A stretch of 64,000 nt of DNA from assembly GCA_023512435.1 (NCBI GenBank), contig JAILZP010000007.1:1-64000 (forward strand), written 5' to 3'. Within the stretch, counting starts at the first letter, position 1, and each line of letters starts with the position of its first letter. This document shows positions 58,499 through 64,000 of this stretch, in pieces. The position numbers and the translations under genes were made by a program. Source of the DNA: Peptococcaceae bacterium. GTDB lineage: Bacteria; Bacillota; Desulfotomaculia; Desulfotomaculales; Desulfocucumaceae. The notes under the pieces are model-generated. The model saw only the letters and a program-made list of their open reading frames with translations, did not search any database and was not told where the DNA came from.

Positions 58499-59272
58499 AT
58501 GCTTGTCAACAAGGTGGAAATTTGCGGTGTAAACACTTCTAAACTCCCCGTACTGACCGGATCCCAGATGCGCTCCCTGTTTGAGGCCATGCACAAAGGA
58601 GATGCCAGTGCCAGGACCCAGTTGATCAACGGCAACCTGCGCCTGGTATTAAGCGTTATTCAGAGGTTTACCAACCGCGGTGAGTACGTTGACGACCTTT
58701 TCCAGGTTGGCTGCATCGGGCTGATGAAGGCCATCGACAATTTCGACCTGTCCCAGAACGTCAAGTTTTCCACCTACGCGGTTCCCATGATCATAGGAGA
58801 AATAAGGAGGTATCTCCGGGACAACAACCCCATCCGGGTCAGCCGTTCCCTGCGGGACGTGGCCTACAAGGCCCTGCAGGTCAGGGACACCCTGGTGAAC
58901 AGGTATTCCCGGGAACCCTCCGTCAACGAAATAGCCGGTGAGCTGAAGATTCCCAGGGAAGAGGTGGTTTTCGCCCTGGACGCCATCCAGGAGCCCATAT
59001 CCCTCTTCGAGCCCATCTATCACGACGGCGGGGATCCCATTTTTGTGATGGACCAGATCAGCGACGACAAGAACCAGGACCAGAACTGGCTGGAGGGCAT
59101 CGCCATCAGGGACGCCCTGCGTAAATTGAGCGACCGGGAGAAGCACATCCTGACCCTCCGCTTTTATGAAGGCAAAACCCAGATGGAGGTGGCCGAGGAG
59201 ATAGGGATTTCCCAGGCCCAGGTTTCGCGCCTGGAAAAGGCCGCCCTGAACCACATGAAGAAATACCTTTGA
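58499..59272 (+). CDS. sigG: Sporulation sigma factor G
   Basis: 257 residues from the ATG behind AAGGGTGGGAG. The N-terminus VNKVEICGVNTSKLPVL is the conserved SigG opening, followed by region 2 (NGNLRLVLSVIQRFTNRGEY, LFQVGCIGLMKAIDNFDL) and region 4 (LSDREKHILTLRFYEGKTQ, ISQAQVSRLEKAAL). It controls late forespore genes. The sigE-sigG order is conserved in spore formers. Confidence 0.96.
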   Translation: MLVNKVEICGVNTSKLPVLTGSQMRSLFEAMHKGDASARTQLINGNLRLVLSVIQRFTNRGEYVDDLFQVGCIGLMKAIDNFDLSQNVKFSTYAVPMIIGEIRRYLRDNNPIRVSRSLRDVAYKALQVRDTLVNRYSREPSVNEIAGELKIPREEVVFALDAIQEPISLFEPIYHDGGDPIFVMDQISDDKNQDQNWLEGIAIRDALRKLSDREKHILTLRFYEGKTQMEVAEEIGISQAQVSRLEKAALNHMKKYL

Positions 59273-59352
59273 TTTTGTACGAATACCGGTTTAATTTGAT
59301 GAAACATTGACCACACTGGTAGATAAAGCAGATTGCCGGGAGAAGTGGTCAG

Positions 59353-60045
59353 TTGAGACGGTTTTTGTACATTTGCGCAGTGGCGGCGGCCATTGCCGCC
59401 GCAGCCGCGGGACTGCGGGCCGAGGGCGCCGGCTGGGCGCCGGCGGTTGGGGATTCCTCCCTGATCCGGTTTCACGTGATTGCCAACAGCGACTCCCCCG
59501 CCGACCAGGCCCTCAAGCTGAAAGTCAGGGATGCCGTTATCCGGGAGATGACCCCCGTCCTGGCCGGGGTTGACGATGCAGGGGAAGCCAGGACCAGGGT
59601 GGACGCCAGCCTCGGGCTGATTAAGGCGGCGGCCGAAAGGGCCGTGGCGGAAAACGGGTACGGTTACCCGGTGGAAGTAATGCGGGGGAACTACGATTTT
59701 CCGGAGAAAACCTACCGCGTGAGGATCGGGAATGAAGGGGAGGCCCGGGACCTCACCCTTCCGGCCGGCCGTTACGAGGCCGTGAGGGTGGTCATCGGGA
59801 GCGGAAGGGGCGCCAACTGGTGGTGCGTGCTGTTTCCTCCGCTCTGTTTCGTCGGCCCCGCCGAAGAAAACCTTCCCGCAGGGGACCCGGACCGGAAGGA
59901 CGGGGTCCCGGTTGAGGCGCCGGCCTTCCGGTATGCCCCGGAAAGGCCTGAAATGGCGGAATGCGGGGCGGCCGTCCAATACAGGTTCAAGTTGGTTGAC
60001 TGGTATAAAAAAATCAGGAATTGGGAACTGGGAATCGGGAATTAG
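59353..60045 (+). CDS. spoIIR: SpoIIR intercompartment signalling protein
   Basis: 230 residues from TTG. Signal peptide (FLYICAVAAAIAAAAAGL) then the SpoIIR core: LIRFHVIANSDSPADQALKL, VMRGNYDFPEKTYR, LPAGRYEAVRVVIGSGRGAN and WWCVLFPPLCF. It is made in the forespore and triggers SpoIIGA to process pro-sigma-E. The last ten residues (IRNWELGIGN) are encoded by a 7-bp-period repeat, suggesting that a spacer repeat has extended the C-terminus. Confidence 0.92.
   Translation: MRRFLYICAVAAAIAAAAAGLRAEGAGWAPAVGDSSLIRFHVIANSDSPADQALKLKVRDAVIREMTPVLAGVDDAGEARTRVDASLGLIKAAAERAVAENGYGYPVEVMRGNYDFPEKTYRVRIGNEGEARDLTLPAGRYEAVRVVIGSGRGANWWCVLFPPLCFVGPAEENLPAGDPDRKDGVPVEAPAFRYAPERPEMAECGAAVQYRFKLVDWYKKIRNWELGIGN
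60017..60044. repeat. Heptad repeat forming the 3' end of spoIIR
   Basis: GGAATTG, GGAACTG, GGAATCG, GGAATTA; the TAG stop lies in the last unit. Same family as the spacer repeats elsewhere in the window. Confidence 0.7.
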
Positions 60046-60109
60046 GGCCCGCTTCTAAACCAGGCATCCTCCTCATATAAATAATGTAGTACGGGAGGTG
60101 CCCCAAAAA

Positions 60110-60394
60110 ATGGTAAAGATTTCAGAACTCAGGTTGAGGGAAGTCATCAATGTTACCGACGGCAGGCGCCTTGGACCCATCAAGGATATTGACATTGACC
60201 TCGAAGAAGGCCGGATCAGCGCCATAATCCTCCCGGCATACGGCGGCAGGATTATGGGCTTTTTCGGCAGGGACAGCGAGATCGTCATACCCTGGGACAA
60301 GATAGTGAGGATAGGTGTGGACGTTATCCTGGTGGAACTGGTTGTCCCCCAGGAAGCCCGGTCGGGTTATTATTACAGCCGCGAAAAGTGGTGA
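60110..60394 (+). CDS. YlmC/YmxH-family PRC-barrel sporulation protein
   Basis: 94 residues from the ATG behind GGGAGGTG. The PRC-barrel pattern is clear: LRLREVINVTDGRRLGPIKD, IDLEEGRISAIILP and SEIVIPWDKIVRIGVDVILV. The family (YlmC/YmxH) occurs in spore formers next to spoIIR or sporulation sigma genes; exact function is unknown. Confidence 0.8.
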   Translation: MVKISELRLREVINVTDGRRLGPIKDIDIDLEEGRISAIILPAYGGRIMGFFGRDSEIVIPWDKIVRIGVDVILVELVVPQEARSGYYYSREKW

Positions 60395-60488
60395 TCCCGA
60401 AGCCCGCTCCGTATTTCGGGCGCCTTAATCCGGGCCGGCGGCTGACAGGCGGCAAATCCGAAAAATTGCAAAAATTTAAATTAGCAAT

Positions 60489-60516
60489 GGGAGGGAAGTT
60501 TATTCTCTCCCTTTTT
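60489..60516 (+). terminator. Terminator before nrdR
   Basis: GGGAGGG / CTCTCCC, a 7-bp stem with one G-T pair and a 9-base loop, followed by TTTTT. Confidence 0.75.
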
Positions 60517-60540
60517 AATTAATGGCACCTTTTTCCGTTT

Positions 60541-60596
60541 TTGCCGGATGGAACAATATATAGTATAATGACCTTGCCGCCTATACAATATAGTGT
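60541..60596 (+). promoter_or_regulatory. nrdR-nrdD promoter with two NrdR boxes
   Basis: TTGCCG (60541-60546) and TATAAT (60564-60569) are 17 bases apart. Two near-palindromes, ACAATATATAGT (60553-60564) and ACAATATAGTGT (60585-60596), have centres 32 bases apart, three helical turns, which is the known spacing of paired NrdR boxes. The first overlaps the promoter spacer and -10. This predicts autorepression of nrdR and nrdD. Confidence 0.75.
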
Positions 60597-60639
60597 TGGC
60601 CTGGTGTTCAGCGTTAAAACCCAGCCGGGGGTGTGCGCA

Positions 60640-61107
60640 TTGAGATGTCTGTACTGCGGGTTTTCAGACAGCAGGGTGCTTGATTCAAGGCCGGCTGAAG
60701 ATGGAAATTCAATCCGGCGGCGGAGGGAGTGCGGAGGTTGCGGACGCCGCTTCACCACCTATGAAAGGGTGGACGAAATTCCCCTGATGGTGGTGAAAAA
60801 GGACGGCCGGCGGGAGCCCTTCGACCATAAAAAACTGCTTTACGGGCTGGCCAAGGCCTGCCAGAAAAGGCCCATCTCCATGGAAAAGCTGGATGCCACC
60901 GTCAACGCCATAGAGCGTGAACTCCGCAACACCGCGGAAACCGAGATCAGCAGCCGGGATATCGGGGAAAAGGTGATGGATCACCTGAGGCAGCTGGACG
61001 AGGTGGCCTACGTCCGGTTTGCCTCGGTGTACCGGGAATTCCACGATGTCAGCAGCTTCCTGGGAGAGATAGAAAAGCTGATGAGGGCCAACAACCGGGA
61101 TCAATAG
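60640..61107 (+). CDS. nrdR: NrdR transcriptional repressor of ribonucleotide reductase
   Basis: 155 residues from the TTG behind GGGGGTG, giving the canonical MRCLYCG start. N-terminal zinc ribbon (CLYC and CGGC), the [18 protein letters not shown] motif, then an ATP-cone ([20 protein letters not shown]). NrdR senses dATP/ATP and represses nrd genes through paired boxes such as those just upstream. nrdD follows after 30 bases. Confidence 0.95.
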   Translation: MRCLYCGFSDSRVLDSRPAEDGNSIRRRRECGGCGRRFTTYERVDEIPLMVVKKDGRREPFDHKKLLYGLAKACQKRPISMEKLDATVNAIERELRNTAETEISSRDIGEKVMDHLRQLDEVAYVRFASVYREFHDVSSFLGEIEKLMRANNRDQ

Positions 61108-61137
61108 CCAATAGCTTTATGCATAAGGAGGCGGGCG

Positions 61138-64000
61138 ATGTTCAAGGTAATCAAGAAGCGGGACGGGCGGGAAGTTCCCTTCGACGAAACAAAAATCACC
61201 GACGCCATTTTCAAGGCGGCCAGGGCGGTGGGCGGGGAGGACCGCCAGACAGCCATGGAGCTGACCATCGAAGTGCTGAAGATGCTGAAGAAAAAGTACA
61301 ACGGGAGCGTTTTCGGCGTGGAGGACGTGCAGGACGTGGTGGAGAAGGTGCTCATCGAGGCCGGCCACGCCCGCACCGCCAAGGCCTACATCCTTTACCG
61401 GGACAAGCGGACCCGCATCAGGGAGGCCAAGGGGGACCTGATGGACGCGGTGGAGGAGATCCTGGAGGAAACAAACCGGGAAAACGCCAACATCAGCAAT
61501 TCGCCCTCGGCCAAGATGCTCCAGATAGCCAGCGCGGCCAGCAAGAAGTTCTACCTGACCAGGCTGATCCCGGAAGAGATGTCCCAGGCCCACGTCAGGG
61601 GCGACATTCACATACACGACCTCGACTTTTACGGCAAAACGCTCACCTGTGTGCCCGATTTTGAGTATACCCTCATCAGGGACAGCCAGGGCGATGTGCG
61701 CAGGGTAAGCTTTGATTTTTTCAATAAACTGATGTCTCTTAATCAAACACAGGTAAGAAAACTGGAGGGTTATGAACTCCTGCCGGTGTCGGGTTATCAA
61801 ATTTTAGGCCGCACGGGCTGGACCAAAATTGAAAAAGTCATGCGCCGGAAGCTGGCGCCCGGGGAGAACCTGTACCGCATCAAGCTGCGCAAGGGGCTGC
61901 CTTTGCATTTGACGGGTGAACACAAGGTTCCGGTCATGCGGGACAGCCGGGAAGTGCTTTTGCCCGTGAAAGAAGTTAAAAAAGGGGACCGCCTGCTGCT
62001 GGCCGGGCAGGAATTCGACCCTGATTATGAAATACCGGTGCTGGATCTGTTCGTGGCCGGACGGGACAGGATACCCTGCGGAATTACCATTAGAAACGCG
62101 CAAAAATTAATTTACTGGCTTAAATACAATTATGACGATTTTAACTTTAAACTGACCGTGGGGGCCAAACAGAGCGTTAGGGGCGGCTGGATGCTCAGCG
62201 GAGAGGAATACGCAAAGATCGCCGAAAAGTACAGCATACCGTACGAAGTCAAAAAACATCTTACAGTGACCACCACCAAGGGAAGCAAGACTTTACCCGC
62301 CTACCTGCCGGTTTCGCCGGAGTTGTTCAGGCTGTTGGGTTATATCCTGGCGGAAGGGCATGTTAATGTTTCCTCTTCCGGCAGGTCGATAGCCATTATC
62401 AACGCTGATGAGCGGATTCAGCAGGACATTGACCGCTGTGTTGAGGCGGTGTTTAATGACCGGACAACGGTGATTTACACGGATGGCAGCAAACTAAGGC
62501 AAAAAGGGCGCATGCTTAACGGGTCGGTTTACACGGCTTTCCTGCAGAACGTTTTGGGATTAAAATTCGGCGCCGCAGAAATGGACATTCCGGATGTGGT
62601 CAACAACGCTTCGGTTGAATTAAAAGCGCACTTTCTGCAGGGTTTGTTTGACGGCGACGGCCATTACGGCGACGGGAGAATCAGCTACGGGACAGTCTCC
62701 GGGAATTTCGCCGGGAAATTGATCCTGATGCTGCAGGGAATGGGCATTTCCGCTTCCTGCCAGAGAATCGGATCCCTGGGCACGCCTGTGGTGGTCAACG
62801 GGGTGGAGGTAACCAGGCGCAATTACGACACCCACGTGGTGAACATTCTCGACGCGGAAAACATTAAGAGATTTCTGGCAGTGGTGGAAAGCGCCAAGGA
62901 TCGGCAAAGGATCAGGGATTACGCCTATACTGTGCCGGGCAGGAACCTGAATCCCCGGGACGTCATGGCCGTGGACGAGGTGGCGGGATACGACCGCTTC
63001 GTGTTTGACCTTGAAACCACGGAGCACTGGTTTACCGTGAATGACTACGTGGTGCACAACTGCATTCAGATCCCCCTGGGCCGGCTGCTGGCCGAGGGGT
63101 TCAACACCGGGCACGGCTACATCAGGCCGCCCAAGCGGCCCACCTCGGCCACGGCCCTGGCGGCCATCATCCTCCAGAGTTCCCAGAACGACATGCACGG
63201 AGGGCAGTCCTTCGCCTTTTTCGACCGGGACATGGCGCCCTTCGTGGAAAACGCGGACGACTTCGAGACCTACCAGGCCATGGAGGCGCTGATATACAAC
63301 CTTAACAGCATGCATAGCAGGGCGGGGGCCCAAGTTCCATTTTCTTCCATTAACGTGGGGACGGAGACTTCTGAAGCCGGCCGCCGGGTTGTGCGCAACC
63401 TGCTGCTGGCCTACGAGGCCGGGCTGGGGAACGGCGAGAACCCCATTTTCCCCAACATCATTTTCAGGGTCAAGGAAGGGGTTAACCTGAACCCCGGGGA
63501 CCCCAACCACGACCTTTTCAAACTGGCCGTGAAGGTGGCCTCCAAGCGGCTGAACCCGACCTTCAGCTTCATGGACTCCTCCTTCAACCGGGAGTACGGC
63601 GACCAGGTGAGCTACATGGGCTGCCGCACCAGGGTGATGGCCAACCGGCGGGGGCCGGTGGTGACCGACGGGCGGGGGAACCTTTCCTTCACCACCATAA
63701 ACCTGCCCCGGGTGGCCATCAGGGCCGAGAGAAACCTGGAAACGTTCTACCGGTACCTGTCCGAGATCATGGACCTGGCCGCGCGCCAGCTCTACCACCG
63801 CTTTACCGTTCAGGCCAGGCTCAAGGTGAAGGATATGCCCTTCGTGATGGGGCAGGGTCTCTACATCGGGTCGAAGGACCTGAAGCCGGAAGACCCCATT
63901 GAGCCGGTGATCGTCAACGGCACCCTTTCGGTGGGATTTATCGGGCTGGCCGAGGCCCTGGTGGCTCTGACCGGCGAGCATCACGGGCAGAGCGAGGAGT
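61138..64000 (+). CDS. nrdD: NrdD anaerobic ribonucleoside-triphosphate reductase with intein, cut by window end
   Basis: The frame is open from ATG (AAGGAGG upstream) to the last base, 954 codons so far. Residues 1-90 form an ATP-cone (FKVIKKRDGREVPFDETKIT). The extein resumes after the intein: GKTLTC joins IQIPLGRLLAEGF, then SQNDMHGGQSFAFFD, NPTFSFMDSSFN and later class III core. The glycyl-radical site near the C-terminus lies beyond the window. It makes dNTPs without oxygen and needs an NrdG activase, not visible here. An intein fills codons 171-641, so splicing is required for activity. Confidence 0.92.
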   Translation, partial: MFKVIKKRDGREVPFDETKITDAIFKAARAVGGEDRQTAMELTIEVLKMLKKKYNGSVFGVEDVQDVVEKVLIEAGHARTAKAYILYRDKRTRIREAKGDLMDAVEEILEETNRENANISNSPSAKMLQIASAASKKFYLTRLIPEEMSQAHVRGDIHIHDLDFYGKTLTCVPDFEYTLIRDSQGDVRRVSFDFFNKLMSLNQTQVRKLEGYELLPVSGYQILGRTGWTKIEKVMRRKLAPGENLYRIKLRKGLPLHLTGEHKVPVMRDSREVLLPVKEVKKGDRLLLAGQEFDPDYEIPVLDLFVAGRDRIPCGITIRNAQKLIYWLKYNYDDFNFKLTVGAKQSVRGGWMLSGEEYAKIAEKYSIPYEVKKHLTVTTTKGSKTLPAYLPVSPELFRLLGYILAEGHVNVSSSGRSIAIINADERIQQDIDRCVEAVFNDRTTVIYTDGSKLRQKGRMLNGSVYTAFLQNVLGLKFGAAEMDIPDVVNNASVELKAHFLQGLFDGDGHYGDGRISYGTVSGNFAGKLILMLQGMGISASCQRIGSLGTPVVVNGVEVTRRNYDTHVVNILDAENIKRFLAVVESAKDRQRIRDYAYTVPGRNLNPRDVMAVDEVAGYDRFVFDLETTEHWFTVNDYVVHNCIQIPLGRLLAEGFNTGHGYIRPPKRPTSATALAAIILQSSQNDMHGGQSFAFFDRDMAPFVENADDFETYQAMEALIYNLNSMHSRAGAQVPFSSINVGTETSEAGRRVVRNLLLAYEAGLGNGENPIFPNIIFRVKEGVNLNPGDPNHDLFKLAVKVASKRLNPTFSFMDSSFNREYGDQVSYMGCRTRVMANRRGPVVTDGRGNLSFTTINLPRVAIRAERNLETFYRYLSEIMDLAARQLYHRFTVQARLKVKDMPFVMGQGLYIGSKDLKPEDPIEPVIVNGTLSVGFIGLAEALVALTGEHHGQSEE
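61648..63060 (+). other. NrdD intein with LAGLIDADG homing endonuclease, 471 residues
   Basis: Begins with Cys1 (CVPDFEYTLIRDSQGD) and ends YVVHN followed by Cys+1. Block B is LPLHLTGEHKVPV with the TxxH Thr and His; block F/G is YDRFVFDLETTEHWFTVNDY. Two dodecapeptide-like motifs, LLGYILAEGHV and FLQGLFDGDGHY, mark a LAGLIDADG endonuclease domain with acidic residues intact, so it may still home. The insertion splits TLT-CIQIP in the NrdD core. Confidence 0.92.

Noticed and set aside
61119-61664. 181-codon open frame at the start of nrdD
   Set aside because: Out of frame with the NrdD ATP-cone and full of Gly/Arg/His from GC bias; the real frame is open to the window end.
1-64000. tRNA or rRNA genes
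   Set aside because: I saw no cloverleaf-like conserved arms or rRNA signatures while reading, though a covariance search was not possible.

Overview
The window reads as chromosome of a spore-forming, anaerobic, fairly GC-rich Gram-positive sulfate reducer of the Desulfotomaculum/Pelotomaculum type. The grounds are a qmoB end followed by hdrC-hdrB (the arrangement described for Gram-positive sulfate reducers), a complete dcw cell-wall and division cluster with a class B PBP carrying PASTA repeats, the spoIIGA-sigE-sigG-spoIIR sporulation block, a class III ribonucleotide reductase, and frequent GTG/TTG starts behind strong AGGAGG-like ribosome binding sites. The species assignment is inference.

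Layout. 1-2340: end of qmoB, hdrC, hdrB (electron transfer for APS reduction). 2416-8391, all minus strand: ylbF-like and yezD-like small genes, a TIGR02186-type exported protein, a two-component pair, a CBS-domain protein, a TauE/SafE permease and a 53-residue membrane protein, probably one sulfur-oxyanion module. Two copies of one conserved leader-RNA-like motif precede the TIGR02186 gene and the histidine kinase. 8731-10652: an IS1634-type insertion sequence with CRP/FNR-like palindromes around it. 10932-16671: acyl-CoA ligase, GlcF/GlcD-type oxidase, polysaccharide deacetylase. 16862-28328: GH18 cortex-lytic-like enzyme, feoAB, dacF, fur, a DUF4912 protein next to a GH57-GT4 fusion, a MetE-like protein and a PHP phosphatase. 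28741-43780: mraZ, rsmH, ftsL, spoVD/pbpB, murE, murF, mraY, murD, ftsW/spoVE, murG, murC, murB.

The standout is 43796-50842. murA is split immediately before the codon of its catalytic cysteine by a 5,793-bp element with a large serine recombinase, a small overlapping ORF, and an antisense hydF-hydE-hydG operon for [FeFe]-hydrogenase maturation. The two element ends form an 18-bp imperfect inverted repeat around a shared GG. Recombination there would restore an in-frame 417-residue MurA and release a circle carrying the hydrogenase maturases. The element therefore looks like a compact, site-specific, skin-like or integrative element that links peptidoglycan synthesis to a hydrogenase cofactor cassette.

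Downstream, 51020-56172 holds ftsQ, two DUF881 genes, sbp, ftsA and ftsZ. 56567-60045 holds the sporulation sigma block, and 60110-64000 holds ylmC, nrdR and an nrdD interrupted by a 471-residue intein and cut by the window end. Many spacers carry degenerate 7-bp-period repeats, one of which encodes the SpoIIR C-terminus.
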